Below, piece after piece: positions 1 to 12,365 of a stretch of 64,000 bases of DNA. Source of the stretch: Glossina fuscipes (lineage: Eukaryota; Arthropoda; Insecta; Diptera; Glossinidae); NCBI RefSeq assembly GCF_014805625.2, contig NW_023998414.1, forward strand, positions 40,304,057-40,368,056, written 5' to 3'. A program made the position numbers and the translations under genes. Each line of letters starts with the position of its first letter. Position 1 is the stretch's first letter. The notes below the pieces were generated by a model. That model saw nothing but the letters and a program-made list of their open reading frames with translations. It ran no database searches and was not told the DNA's origin.

Positions 1-1034
1 GATTGTCGGTTAAGTTGAATTATAATTTTTATTGTATGAGTGCATACTCTTAGCTGTTTCTTCATTCTTGTTTTTCTCTTTTTTTTTTTTTTTTTGTGTG
101 TTTATCTTGGATTTTAATGTTCTTCTTTATGCTATTTTATATAAAAACATTTTATTTCACTTTTTCATTTTTGTTTCGATTGTTTATCACATGAGAGCTA
201 AAAGTTCGGTTTCCTTTTGCTTTCGGGTGTGTGTGCGTGTGCGTTTATATGAATGTTTACTTAAAATTCCGCCTCCTTGCTCTTGTGTGCGTGTATATGG
301 GAAGAGCTTAAAATATATTATTATTTTTTTTTTTATTTTGTTCTGTTCATTATTATTTTTTCTTAATTTTTATCAAAGCGAAGAGAAAGAAACTTATAGT
401 TAACTATTTTTATTTAATTCTTTTGCTCTGGCAAACACAGCTTTCGTTGAAGTTTTCATTTAATTTAATTTTTTCTCTGTTTTATTTTGCCGAATATATT
501 TTTCTTTTATTTTCTCTTCGTTATGTTTCTCTTTAGCTTTTCGGGCTTGTGGGCCATAAAAAAAAACAAAACAAACTTTTGCTCTTGTTGGTAAAGTTTT
601 TAGAACAAATATTAAATATCTTTTCATTATTTATTAAAGATAACAATAGAAGCAAAAAAAAAAAAAAAAAGAAGAAATTTATTAAAAAAATTTAATTCGG
701 AAATGATGCAAAGCATCCATGTATGAACAAAAATGGGAAAAAGTAAACATTGCAAAGAGCAAAAAAAAAAAAAAAAACCATAATAAAAGTATAACCGTTA
801 TATCATAACGTTTATAGCCACATAACATAAATACTTTCTCTACTCAAACGCGCGGTTAAAATTCCATAAAAAGTCCAATATGACGTGAGCATCGTTATCT
901 TGAATGCTTTTTATTTTTGTTTCTAATCGAAAGTGGTTAAGCACCTAAGAACAAATGCACATATATATATAAATGTTATATAAACAACATATGTTCTGTT
1001 TTTTTCCATTAGGAGCAATCGCTTATGCCGCATT

Positions 1035-1110
1035 CCCTGTTTGTGTAATACGCTGACGGCCAGAAAGACGTGAGGAAAGAGAAAGGAATGGACAGAGTCG
1101 AGTAGAGTCT
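1035..1110 (-). repeat. Diverged SINE-like fragment (3' part)
   Basis: The plus strand reads TTTGTGTAATACGC, then a purine-rich stretch with GTGAGGAAAGAGAAAGG. This matches the arrangement at 14612 and 30925 (TTTGTGTAACACGA followed by GTGAAGAAAAAGAAAGAG). Only this end of the repeat is convincing. The tRNA-like head and the central core seen in other copies were not found beside it, so it is a truncated or decayed copy. Confidence 0.4.
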
Positions 1111-2484
1111 AGGTATGTGCACAATCTAGGTATCTAACGCAATCGCACTAAGATTTGCGCCCGCGATCAACGACTTGCTAGTCGCGATATCAGAATTATT
1201 CGGTATTCTCTTGAATGAAACATATCGGAACCGGCAATTAATCTGTAACGATATTGCGTGCGATATGATTAGTCATTAGTGTAGAGGCGCTAGATACGAT
1301 TGTAAACTCAATTTTATTGACTTTAGAAAAACAACATACAAGACATGGGTCATTTTGAGGAAATTTCTCGATATATTCTCGATATATGTTCCAAGTAATA
1401 GACTGAGATTCATTTCAATTTGATTAAGCTTTATATACATTATATGAAAATGGTTTATATTTATTGGTACCGCTTCTCTGTTCACGACTGTGAACGACGT
1501 CTGGCAGAAATGCGCTGCGCTAAACTTATTAAAAGTATTATGAGCAAATTAAAGCGATCCCCCACTGTTCTTATGAAATTTGATTTGAATTGCGATGAAA
1601 GTATAGAAGAAATTCCAAAGTAAAATTACTTCTTCCCCACTTTTATATTGTGGTTGCTGTCGATTTTGAGTGACATGAAAAGGATGGAGTGAGAATCGTT
1701 TTACTATTTTTAATTACGTGGATATAATAAATGATACAATCGCAATTAATTGAAATGCTGAGCATACAGTGAGAGAAGAAAATAAAGAGCAACATCACAT
1801 ATCGCTCAGTAAGTTCGTAGGATGACATATATATTTGTCATCAGCGGACACATCCGCTACACAAGCAACAACAATGAATTGTAAACTAATGGTTGCAATG
1901 TCTTGAAATTTTCGCATATTTCGTTTGAAGGCCGGAACTACTTAAAAATTACATGTATGTGTCAATAGTCATCCTCCGAACTTATTAAATCAAGTGTTAT
2001 TGGCGGAAAAAAAAACAGCTTTTCGTAGATACCAACTATAAATATGTCTGTCTATGCGTCCGTTCACCCATCAAGTGTAATTGCATTTGTTTCACTCTCT
2101 TACAAAAATGAAAAGTAAAATCAAACGCATGTGAATTTAGGAAAGCAAGCAATGAACGCACATTTTGTAAAACGGGTGATGAAGCTGAACAACTCCGAAC
2201 ATCATATTCGATTGTGAGCGAAGGAAAAAACTTCACTTCCACATTCTGGATTTTTCTTATTTTTTCTATTTTTACGGAACTAATGGCAAAATTCATATTG
2301 CGTATCTGCTGTAGCTAAATTGAGACAAGTAGAAACTATGGAAAGCAAGGTTCTTCTCAGCTTATATAGGCAAGCCCTTTGCCCGACTTGGGCTATTTTC
2401 AAATAGTGTTGCAAATTTGTAGGCGACATCTTCGTTTTTGCGAACGGAAAAATGCTCAACAGGGCTACTACAGGACAGTTGAGC

Positions 2485-2830
2485 AGCTCGTCAGATGGAC
2501 GGACGGACGAACAAACATTTTTAGAAACATTACGAATTTGGCACTGGTGAAAGGTAAACATACTTTACGGAGATTTGAAAGCTTGCTTGTGCGCAGTTGC
2601 TCGTCATTTCTTCCATTTTCCTACGGGTATTATAGAATTGCCCATAGGTTTTGTAGGTCTAGCTGCTGCAGCTTGTCAGTAACGAGGAAAGAGAAGAAGA
2701 CGAATTTGACCGGTTTAACTCAATTTCAATGCTAATTCCGTATTTGAAGGCGAAGGGTTTACCACAGACGAGCGGGCGGACGTGCGGACGGACGGACATG
2801 CTTAAATCGCAAGGAAGTTGCTTTTCTTCT
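2485..2830. repeat. Dispersed-repeat patch with GGACGGACGGA motifs
   Basis: GATGGACGGACGGACGAAC lies at about 2493 and GTGCGGACGGACGGACATGC at about 2782, the second followed by TTAAATCG. GGACGGACATGCTTAAATCG-like strings belong to the short interspersed repeats described at 9.6, 12.1, 15.1 and 49.8 kb. The boundaries and class are unknown, and overlapping open frames here show no recognisable protein. Confidence 0.25.
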
Positions 2831-4689
2831 TTAAGTAGGTAAATCTGGCCATTTTTCAAGGATTATATAATCCTCATTTAGATACTATATGTCCGCTCAA
2901 CTACTTGCATTAAACCTAAAAAAAAATTTTCCACGATCCAAGGACAAGAGCGGGATAGTGTGCTGAACGCCTAGTATTAAAATTAAGTAAAAATTTTAAA
3001 TTAAAATTAAAGGATCTTCCCTTTTGCTTTGGCGGTAAAACTAAAATTTGTTAGTTTCCCTCGTGAATGTGTCAAGGCATATCTATATATATGATATATA
3101 CATGACATACATATATATATACATATATACATGACCGTAATAACAAAAACTTTCCCTTTCTGTAGAATTGTCTTAACTTCAACCTTAGTTTATAAAATTG
3201 CACTTTAATGAAATAATAGCTTTCTATTTGCACACACATACGCACGCAGCCACAAACAATTCATTCGAATTTTGTCTTTCGTATTAAATTATGCGGAAGA
3301 TAAAAAATATAGCTGCACTTTATGGCAAATGAAATGCAAATACATAATAAATAGTTTCTATAAATTTCTGTTATAGATGACCGCACGCAGACGAAAAAAG
3401 TTTCTCTTAGCATTTGCATCTTAATGGGAATCATGACCGCAATTTATATATAAAATAATGACAGTTTTATTATAAGATATAAATGCTTTCAATTATTAAT
3501 TGTGGAAATTTATAAAAAAAAATTTTATAATAATTAAAAGCTTAATCAATATTATTAAACTAGCAACAGATGCCCCAGTAAAATTGTAGATAAATGTCGC
3601 TCAAATACAGGTAAAGTTCAAGATTTCTAAAGAAAACGAAAAGTTAAAAATAAAGTTTACCTCGAACCCATTTTGATTTACCGATTATTCTATTGACACT
3701 TCTCCAAGGTCCTAATAGAACTTATTCATCATTTTTGACTTGATTTTATACTATGGGATTCTACGTAGATCTCTTTAGATTAGTCTCCGCCGTCTAGCTT
3801 TGCCATTAGTTTACGTTACAGTATTTAATACAAAATGCTAATAAGATTAAGACGAAGATATCCCTAATAACTAAAGTATTGAGAAATTCTCGAAATAAGT
3901 GCAAGATTTATTTTTCTCTCGATTTAATTAATTTAATTTGCATCAACATGACGGAAAACAAATTATTTATAAATTCGCTGTCTACTCATTGTAGCCGTAA
4001 AGCGAACAAAGCCAAAGCCAATTTTAAAGAGATTGCGCCAATTGAGCAGTGAGCGTCAATCGCCAAACATAACTTCTCTACGGTAATTAAATCGAAATTC
4101 GCTCGTTTGCAACGCTATCGCTTTATTACTCATTGTATCGTCAGACTTTCCTCCAATCAATCATTTTCGGCATAGCGTGACATTAACAGCAAGAACTGAA
4201 AATAACGATGTTTTTCTCGTTAATTGCAAAATTTTTTCTTTCTACTCTATGCATAGTACCGGGAATCCCGCACTCATATACGCATATAATCGACATACTA
4301 TAATTGAATTGTTACAATGTTTACATTTGTGAGGAGTGAGAATGAAAAAATTCATGGAAACGTGAGAAAAAAGAAAAATTCATCAGAAAAATTCATTAGG
4401 GGAAATTTCTAAAAAAAACTGGATCGAATATTGAAAATCGTGTTAAAGCGAAACCGTTCCGTGTAAAAAGAGAATTATTTTTTCTTTTTAACTCGTGTTA
4501 AATCAAATTTAATGTGAATAGTATTCGTGTAAAAAGAGTATTAGGCGCATAGTTGAAATTTCTTTAAAAACATATGAAAATGTACTCTACTGCAATGTTC
4601 CTTCATTTAAAACTATAGTTAACCTTAGCTGCAAAGAGCTTAATTCATCTGTATAAAGTTCAAAAAAGAAGAGAGAAAGCAATTGAAAT

Positions 4690-4690
<1 letters not shown>

Positions 4691-4733
<43 letters not shown>
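4691..4733. repeat. (GA)n microsatellite
   Basis: About 21 uninterrupted GA dinucleotides. It is a simple-sequence tract in A+T-rich DNA with no associated gene. Confidence 0.95.
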
Positions 4734-4734
<1 letters not shown>

Positions 4735-5929
4735 ATTATTTTAAACAATTAAGAAAGAAAAGTTAGAAGAATAAAGAAAAGCAGAATGAACTGTGCAGAA
4801 GAAGGTCTAAGAAGAAGCAGGTTTCCGAATTCTTCTGAAACTTTTATTATTTTATTCGTATTTATTTATATTATTTTATTATTTTCTTAAATGTTATGAA
4901 TTGAGTTTACTTGAATGTTGTATGCGTAGAAGGACTATGGTAAGAATTTTTTTTTAAAAAAAGTTTATTATAAATAAATTTTTACACTTATACTATACAT
5001 GTTTATGAAAGTAAATCAGTAAAAGCTACACTAACTGACCCACTTCAACAAATTGTAATATTTTTTTTTTATTACGTTTTTCGTTATTTGTAAAAGGTAT
5101 TCTTTAAAAATAATGCAGAAAATCTATATTCAGTTTAGTAAGTTTTTCTTTATGTAAACAATATACATATATATGTATGCGTTAGCTTTTGCAGGATAAT
5201 CCTCCTCCGGTTTTCATGTAGGCCACTGACATGGTTTTTTATTTTTTTTTTTCTATAAAAGTTGGCAGAAAAATATTTCTCTTTCGTCTCAAGCTCGCAT
5301 TCAACCCTTCTATCTCTGATAAGTTTTTCTATTTTAAAGTCATTTATAAGTATTACTAGGGCAAAGGAATTTCTCTCTGGTTTAAACTTTCTATAAACTT
5401 CGAAATTTATACAATTTTCTTAAAAAAAAAAAGCTAATAATCTTTTAAGTTTTCCTTTTTTTTTTTTTTACAAATTTTTCTTTTATTGTTTGACAATTTG
5501 TAGTAATCGAGAATACAAAAAAAAAGTTAATTTTTTCCGAAAGAAATTTCTGTTTAAACTTTTCCTCTACGTATCCGCAACAAATATAAGAAAAAGAATC
5601 TGGCCTCTCCACTTAAGATTTGTTGATTGCATGAGAAGAAATTCTGAAATATGTCAAGAGCAGCAGCAGCATTTGCTTTCAATTAATTTATATAAAAAAA
5701 AAAAAACTTTTATTTTTCTATTCTAACTTTGCTTTTAATTAGAAAAAATAAATAAATACAATTTTTCTATATAGAGAAAAAAAGATTTTTGAAAAATATT
5801 CAATTAATCCAAACAAAATTTCTGAAAGGACCAATTAGACTAAAAAAGTTTTCAAATAAAATGTTTCGTTGGTATCTTTGAGTTACAAAAAAAAACTCAT
5901 GAAATATTTATAATGATTTCAACACTTTA

Positions 5930-6382
5930 CGAGATGTGTTCAAATATCCTGGGCTATGTACGGATTTTTCTGCCCACCACTGACTGATGAGAGGCATATT
6001 CATTAGCCACACCCAACGGCAAGTTTCAGAGACCCTAAAAAGCATATATTTATTGATCCACTGCCTATGTGTTCTGTAAAGGCTGTCGGATATGCTCGCC
6101 AGTATCCGCAACTTTACCGTAATTGAAATTTGAACCAACAACCATGAAGTTGATGATTGCGATCCTTAAAGATAAGAGATTCGTTCACAACCGAATATCA
6201 TTTTCCTCTTTTTTTTTTGTTATTCGGTACACACGTCTCCACTATATGTTGACATTATCAGCCTTTTTGCACTTTTAGGTTGGTGTTGACAGATCTAAAA
6301 CTTAAATGGGTTTTGTTCTGCTAAATACTCCAAGTCGCCTCAAATCTTGGCTGTGGCATTTGACGAGTCTACTTTAGGCCAA

Positions 6383-6413
<31 letters not shown>

Positions 6414-6880
6414 AGTGGTACAAACTCTTCGCAGAAGGCCGAGAAAATGTCAATGATGATGTCTCCCCTTGGCGTGGAAGCAGCGAAGTAAATTGCTATA
6501 AAGAATCGTTGATTCGCATTTAGATAAGTTGCTGAAAATGTCGGCATATCGGTTGGCTCATGCCATGCAATTTTTCCGGATGTTTTGGGCATGTAATGTG
6601 CGCCAGCTTACACGCTATTGCTTGTTCGTAATTTTTTAACCAAAAAAACCGCCGTAATCCCTTTGCGACTTTTTCTTGTTCCCTAAACTGGAAAGGCGCA
6701 CGAAAGGACGGAGTATTGCCGCGAACAAGCAGATAAAGACCGCATAGCTAAGAGAGCTCAAGGCCATACATAGAAATTGATATCAGAAGTGCTTCGAGGA
6801 TTGAAAAAAGCCCTGGCACGATTGCATTAAGCCTTTTTCCAGAAAAATAAAAACTTTACTCTTTTTTTGAACACACCTCG
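5930..6880 (+). mobile_element. Internally deleted mariner transposon relic
   Basis: Both ends are visible. The left end starts CGAGATGTGTTCAAATATCC and the right end, read on the minus strand, starts CGAGGTGTGTTCAAAA. Each is flanked by TA (5928-5929 and 6881-6882), the mariner target duplication. Between them are decayed transposase segments on the plus strand. KWYKLFAEGRENVNDD (about 6413-6460) is the N-terminal region before the catalytic domain. APAYTLLLVRNFLTKK (about 6605-6650) corresponds to the block around the second catalytic aspartate (usual DNAPAHT). CDFFLFPKLE, RELKAI and QKCFEDWKKPWHDCIK (about 6668-6830) form the C-terminal part. Intact mariners are about 1.3 kb; here the middle of the transposase is missing, the frame contains stops, and a (TA)n tract at 6381-6410 has grown just before the coding remnant. 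The element is not functional. The family call rests on remembered mariner motifs and the subfamily is not resolved. Confidence 0.88.
6381..6410. repeat. (TA)n microsatellite inside the mariner relic
   Basis: About 13 TA repeats immediately upstream of the recognisable transposase coding remnant. Confidence 0.85.
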
Positions 6881-6957
6881 TAAATTACATTTATTCGATT
6901 TTTAATCGAAAGATAGGCGAAATCTTAGACTGAACTTAGCGAAAACAAAGGGATAAT

Positions 6958-7240
6958 TTATTCGCCCTCTCGCCTTTCATCAGTTATTCTAATCCTGATG
7001 TTAGCATCATTGATTACTAAAATAGCAGAATGTTGATCAAATGCTCTCCCAATGATCTCGCAAAGCACAACGGAAATGCCATTCGCTTGCCATTCGCTAA
7101 CATACCAGCGGAGGCTTCGTTGCATTGCACATTGCAGCGAGAGTCTCGTCACACAACGTCCCTTAACCGAAAGTGCACGTTTACCTAAGCAAGTGATTTT
7201 GAAATGAATTCCAACGAAGCATTTAATGCGCTCAATATTC
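6958..7240 (-). other. Unrecognised minus-strand open frame
   Basis: A minus-strand frame of about 94 codons runs just right of the mariner. It begins from ATT/ATG-like sequence near 7240 and ends at a TAA near 6958. Composition is fairly balanced for this window and internal segments such as SLRWYVSEWQANGISVVL look protein-like. There is no recognised domain, signal peptide or splice context. It could be decayed repeat sequence or chance. Confidence 0.15.
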
Positions 7241-7984
7241 ATTCAGTAGCACCTAATTTTTAAGTCTTTGCGTCATCGCTACCCTATATTTTTATATTCA
7301 AGTGATAAAGCGATAATTATACTAACTTTAATGGGGCTACGGCTAAACTATGTTGCTTCGCGAAGCGCTCATGTACTTAAATACAGGAGACGTATGCAAC
7401 ATATGTAAATGTTGTATCTAAACAATTTATTTGGTTTTTTCCTAATTATAGAGAAGTAAACTCTATATAATAATAGTTGAAGAAAAATACCAATTAAATG
7501 GCGCTGCTTTTAATCTCATTACTGTCTTGCTTCTACGAATCTTTCCTTTCGCAATAATGAACTTGCATAAAAAATATGTATTTCAAGATCAAACCACACA
7601 TCAAACTATTTTCATAGGAAATCTGCGTTAATCAAAAAGCATGCATCCTTCAAACATACGTAAGTTGTGTGTGTCCATACATAACTTGTCATTACATTTT
7701 TTTAAAATTACTTTATTTTATATAATTAAAGAAGAATGAAAAAAAAAAAAAATGCATGCACCAAACCTGAAGACAAGTTACGATAACACTAATAACCAGT
7801 TGTCTTCACTTTTGCTGTAATTTACACAGTACGCTGTAACAACTGACCCATCTTTTTGTACCCTACATTACACAACATTGTTTAGAGTAGTGATTAGTTT
7901 TATAGGCGGACATGAAACTCAAACCCAGTGAACTTCTCATCTTGCTTATCCTCTTTCCCTCTCTATCATTTAATATAATAATTA

Positions 7985-8160
7985 GTATAGTTAACTTAGG
8001 CGGGTTCAAACCCCAATGCGGAAGACTTTGTTTTGATCGTAGTTATAGTTAGTGCTTAATCGGTAGAAGCATATCGCTTACCGCTTGATTACAGTCGCTT
8101 CCCTCTCTCCTTCTCTCTTGCCACTTCTTTGCGACCGTTATTAGACGACATACGGAAAAT
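7985..8160 (+). repeat. Diverged tRNA-derived SINE-like copy
   Basis: It contains GGCGGGTTCAAACCCC (resembling an RNA polymerase III B box), then GTAGTTATAGTTAGTGCTTAATCGGT, then CGCTTACCGCTTG, then a CT-rich end CCCTCTCTCCTTCTCTCTT. The same order occurs at 11.1, 33.2 and 54.5 kb on this strand and at 14.6 and 30.9 kb on the opposite strand. I infer one old interspersed family. Exact ends and target duplications were not found. Confidence 0.5.
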
Positions 8161-8199
8161 GGCCCGAGTGATTGGTCGTAAAAAAGTTCTTAAGACATC

Positions 8200-9600
8200 A
8201 TCGTAGGTACTGGAAATGTGTGTAAGAGTAGATAGAAATCATCCCTTTCAAGAAATGTAAGCCGGATGATATTTTTGGAACTCGACGGGCGCAATTTGAA
8301 ATTGTATTTCCTTTGCACCGTTCATCGTCAAGCAGTATACTGCAGAAAACTTTCTAGGATAAAAAAATTGCATAGCGAAGAAATATTTCAAAATCGTATT
8401 CTTTCTGGGCCGAGCTAACCTGAAAAGAATTAGTTTAGAGCTCATACTTTAGTGCTCACCGCGCTGACCGTGCTCGTCCCGCTCAATATGATGAAGTGAC
8501 GGTTATATTTGAAGATCGAAGGGTAATTGCTTGAACATTGTTTCGATCGATTAAATTCCGCTTAAAAATCCAAATTTGTTGCTATCGTGGACGCAGTCTT
8601 TCAAACTGAAATGAGGAAACAAGTTATTAGAAATATTCCCTCTCTAACGCTTGGCCAATGGATTTGCAAAAAAACATTGCAAAATTCCAAAAAGGTCTAG
8701 CTTGCTTCAGCTGCTTGACCGGAAGCATTGTTAAAATATCGCTAGTATTCTAAAATTTCGATCCTACAACTCACATCTTGGAGCATAAGGGGATTACGAG
8801 GAAATCGTCGTACGCAGGAGATGCATTTGCATTGTTAAGGGATTTGCTACAGCGTGCATAGAGGTAGGGTGTAGAGGGACTTGATGTGCTTCCCTGCTTA
8901 TAACGTTTTTAGGTTTTTTTCCTTTTTTTAATAAATTCCTTATAAAATTCTCATAATAATTTTTTGCATGTTTTCTTCGTCCTGAAGATTATATTGTATA
9001 TCGAACGACTGCTTTCGCTTCTGTGCATGAGCACATGCGTGCGGTGGCTATAAGATACAAAGGTGCGGTTAAATGTAATAATTAATTGCAAGTGGTAGAA
9101 ATTCCTTTAGCTGCGTGCTTGTTCTTATTTTTTTAATGTTTTTTAAATGTTTGGCCAGTTGTTAAAGCATGACATGACAGTTTGTTGATAGTTCTAAAAG
9201 ATTATTAAGCTAAACTATGCTCGTTTTATGTCATTTAGAAAAGGAGTGAGAGTGATAGCCGCAGGGAAAGGGAAACGAAAGGCGGTACATTTCGTGTTTA
9301 TGCTTACCTACAGTAATGTTTTGATTGCTTGATTTTTTTTCTTTTTTTTTTTTTTTTTAATATAATCAAAACTTAAGCTTTTACTTTATTGTTTGTTTGT
9401 GTTGATTTTTTTTTTTTGCCCCCTCGGTTTGAGGTTTACGTGTTACGTTTAAAAATGAGAATTTTATGAATATTTTTTTTTCTTTTCTATATGAAGTTTG
9501 TTGTCTCGTTACCACGTTTTCATTTCTGAACGGAATGAGTTTTTTTGATTATTCTATCGAATAATATGAAATTATGATTATTTCTCACTTGTGTTCCTAT
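8200..9600. other. Spacer without recognisable gene
   Basis: The part from about 8240 to 8900 is less A+T-rich and may be decayed repeat DNA, but no frame gives a recognisable protein. From 8900 the sequence is A+T-rich with poly(T) runs at about 9339-9358 and 9408-9417. Confidence 0.5.
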
Positions 9601-9619
9601 ACATTTTATGCTAATGTTT

Positions 9620-9960
9620 ACCAGTGGTACGAGCGTATATTAGCTTTGTGTGGATATATGCAGTGATGGGAAGGAGTTCAGATAGATGTACCTTTCATTA
9701 AAGCCGATCTCTCTGAATCGGTCAAAGTTTGTGTGTCCATATGTCCGTTTGTCCGACTTTGCACACATTGTTTTCATACCCTGCACTTCTCGTTGTAAAA
9801 GTGTACATTAACTTTATGTGGATGTGTGCAAGAACCCAGCCAGAAGAACTTGACATAGACTCATGTTTGGTTGTACCGATTACCGAATCAATCTAAGCTT
9901 GTCTGTCCTTCCGTCCTCCTTCTTTTTTTTTTGTGTTTAATCTATTTTGATGAAGTTTGG
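9620..9960 (+). repeat. Two adjacent copies of a short dispersed repeat
   Basis: The first copy has GCTTTGTGTGGATATATGCA, GAATCGGTCAAAGTTTG and TGTCCGTTTGTCCG. The second starts TACCCTGCACTTCT and has TTTATGTGGATGTGTGCA, AGAAGAACTTGACATAGA, CGAATCAATCTAAGCTTG and CTGTCCTTCCGTCC. The reverse complement of the second copy matches the repeat at 15.1-15.3 kb closely. It is probably a non-autonomous element of flies; the class is unknown. Confidence 0.55.
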
Positions 9961-10239
9961 TACAAATATATGTTTCGGACCAAGAACGAACATTTTTGAA
10001 AATGGTTCGGATCGGACCGGATCCGGTTATCGACCATTTACCATATCATGCTTTCCTTTAAAAAGTCGTTATACGACTACTAATGTTTGCACTCAAATTC
10101 TAAGTCGTGAAAAACTAGCCCAATTTGAAAATACTGAGCAGCTTAACTGTATCTTACAATCGATCTCCAAGGCTTTCTCCATGGTAGCGTTTTGTCGTCA
10201 GGGTCAGTACTAGTGTTTTTCTTTTCATCCATGCAGACT

Positions 10240-11040
10240 AATTTTTTTTTTTTTTTTTTTTTTTGTAAATGTATAATAGTGCCTCACAGAGTATTTCTTC
10301 TTCTTTCAGAAGTAAGGATTCGCTTTGAATTTGTTGTTAAGGTTTTTTTTTCTCAAAAAGCAAAAAAAAAAAAAAAAAAAAGAAAACAAAATGCCTTAAT
10401 TAACTTGTATTTTTGCATGTTTATGCGTGAGTGTTAATTGTTTATGTTATTTTAATTTTAATTTATTTTACAAATTTTTTTTTCAAAATTTGAACTTTTT
10501 TTATTGTTGCTTTAATTTCATTTTATTTATTTATTTATTTTTTTTTATATATAAATTTATGCATATCTGAGTATATATAACATGTATATTTAACATGTGT
10601 CAGCACAATGCAATATTTATCTGTTTGTTTGTATGTTAAGGGTGCTGACAGTTTTTGTTGTTGTTAATGGCAGATTTATTAGATCTGTATTTATATTTTA
10701 TTTCATTTTTTTTCTCTTATTTTACTCTATTTTTCAGATGTATAATGCTTTGAAAATGATTTATTATTAGATTATTTGTCATGATTGTTTTAAGAAAAAA
10801 AAAAAAAAAAAAAAAAATATTTAGAAAAAATATACAAATCTGTTGAAACTTTATGTCATACTGTAAGCAAGTGTGAAAAATGTATGTGTAAAAAGCAAAA
10901 AAAAAAATAAAAAAATAAAAAAAAATAAAAAAAAAAAAACCTTTAAGCTTATCAACGATTAAAACATTATTATGAAGTGAAGACAGATATATATCTACAC
11001 ATAAGCTATGATGCCTTTTTACGGTCTACAAGTCTGAATA
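10240..11040. other. Low-complexity A/T tract region
   Basis: Homopolymer runs dominate: T at about 10242-10264, A at about 10363-10381, A at about 10795-10817 and AAAAATAAAA repeats at about 10898-10939. Open frames here are artefacts of these tracts. No gene is seen. Confidence 0.7.
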
Positions 11041-11094
11041 ATGCCTAATTAAAGTGAAGTCTCATGGCTTTTGATATTTTCAAGCATTTTATGA

Positions 11095-11270
11095 ACAAAT
11101 GTCCATATGAGCAGCCGTGTAGATAAGATTCGCGACTTGGTGTTCGCGGATTCAAATGGGATTCGATAAAATTGACTTCGGTAGTAGCTATAGTGAGCGC
11201 TCCGACGATTGAGCACACACGCTCTACACCTAGCACTTCCTGAGATCTTTCCTCACTGCATTAGGTCCCT
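11095..11270 (+). repeat. Diverged tRNA-derived SINE-like copy with tRNA-like head
   Basis: TATGAGCAGCCGTG, GATTCGCGACTT and CGCGGATTCAAATGGGATTCG resemble the tRNA-like head of the intact SINE at 43081 (TGAGTAGCCGAAG, AATTTCGACT, GTGGGTTCGAATCTC). The head is followed by the shared core GTAGCTATAGTGAGCGCT and a CTTTCCTCAC end. This copy links the old dispersed family with the tRNA-derived SINE. Confidence 0.45.
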
Positions 11271-12039
11271 CATTGTATTATAAGTGATTGATCATCATAA
11301 AAACGGGAACAACAAATAGTTTTCGATTATCTTTCTTCAATGGACTTTAAGAGTGACTGGCCTCTTAAAGAAATTTCATATCCACACCCGCCAAATCCGC
11401 AATAGCGATCACAAGTTATTTTTTTAATACAAGATAGACATGTAAGCGAAACACTTAGTCTAATTTTTCTCAACTTTTCGCCAACCGTAACGGCTATCGA
11501 TGTAATGTTCGATACATCACTTATGGGCGCTAGTGAAGCAAAATGATGAAATTTAGGAAATTCATTAATAGTGCCTTAGGTGATGATGGGTCGTTATGGC
11601 TACCATTCTTATCTAGAAACTCGAATCCGTTGAGATTTTCACACAATCTGTTTGCACTTTGTAGACGTTGTAAAAATGTGCAAAAGCGAAACCAATTCAA
11701 AATTTCACCTCACTTAAACATGTATAGATAAGTACGTAACACACCACTCAACAAGCTTGCAAGATGACATATATGTAGACGCTATCGCCACTGCCGAATC
11801 CATATGATATCTAGACAGTATCGATCCACACTATTCTAACGATTACCTTACAAGTTACTGTTGTTTCAAAGGCTCATCAATAGTCATACTACCTTTATAT
11901 ATCATCGTATGAACTTATTGATTTCACTGATTTATATATTGCTCAGATGATTAATTTAAAATCAAGAACTTTAGCGCAAATCCCTGCAATTTGTGATTAG
12001 CATTCATCCTTCCCTCAAACCTATGGCGAGCATGATCTT

Positions 12040-12365
12040 GCAAATTTAACTTCATTTCCAGTAACTGAATACCCTACGCTACTTCGTTTAATACAGTTAT
12101 TCGTATAACGCTTCTTCGGAATATGACATTATGTGGGAGTGGCGAGATGCTTGGAAAAACACGTGAGTATACAAAATTTCATCAAAACATTCTCCAAAAC
12201 TGCTCCGCTCGAATACGAGATGGGCATACAAGCTTAAATCGATTTTCCAAATGAATCTGAATCGATCGGTACAATAAAAGGCACGTCTGCGCGTTGCGTA
12301 CATCCGTCCACAGGAACTTAATAATATATATACAATTTGTAGCACAATTGGCGTAAGGTAGTGGA
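12040..12365 (-). repeat. Short dispersed repeat, same family as 15.1 kb
   Basis: The plus strand reads TTATTCGTATAACG, AAATTTCATCAAAACATT, CCAAAACTGC, GGGCATACAAGCTTAAATCG, GAATCGATCGGTAC, ACATCCGTCCACAGGAACTT and GTAAGGTAGTGG. The same landmarks occur in the same order at 15.07-15.33 kb, with about two-thirds identity by eye. It is a diverged copy of a non-autonomous repeat. Confidence 0.5.

Larger units (their letters stand above)
1..4690. other. A+T-rich non-coding spacer
   Basis: No exon with both a splice signal and coding-like composition was found here. The stretch holds poly(T) near 81-97, poly(A) runs near 653-671 and 761-777, (TA)n-rich sequence near 3085-3135, one SINE-like fragment at about 1035-1110, and a 2.0-2.9 kb patch containing GGACGGACGGA-type motifs of dispersed fly repeats. 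The open frame at 1420-1623 is short and gives no recognisable protein. Confidence 0.6.
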
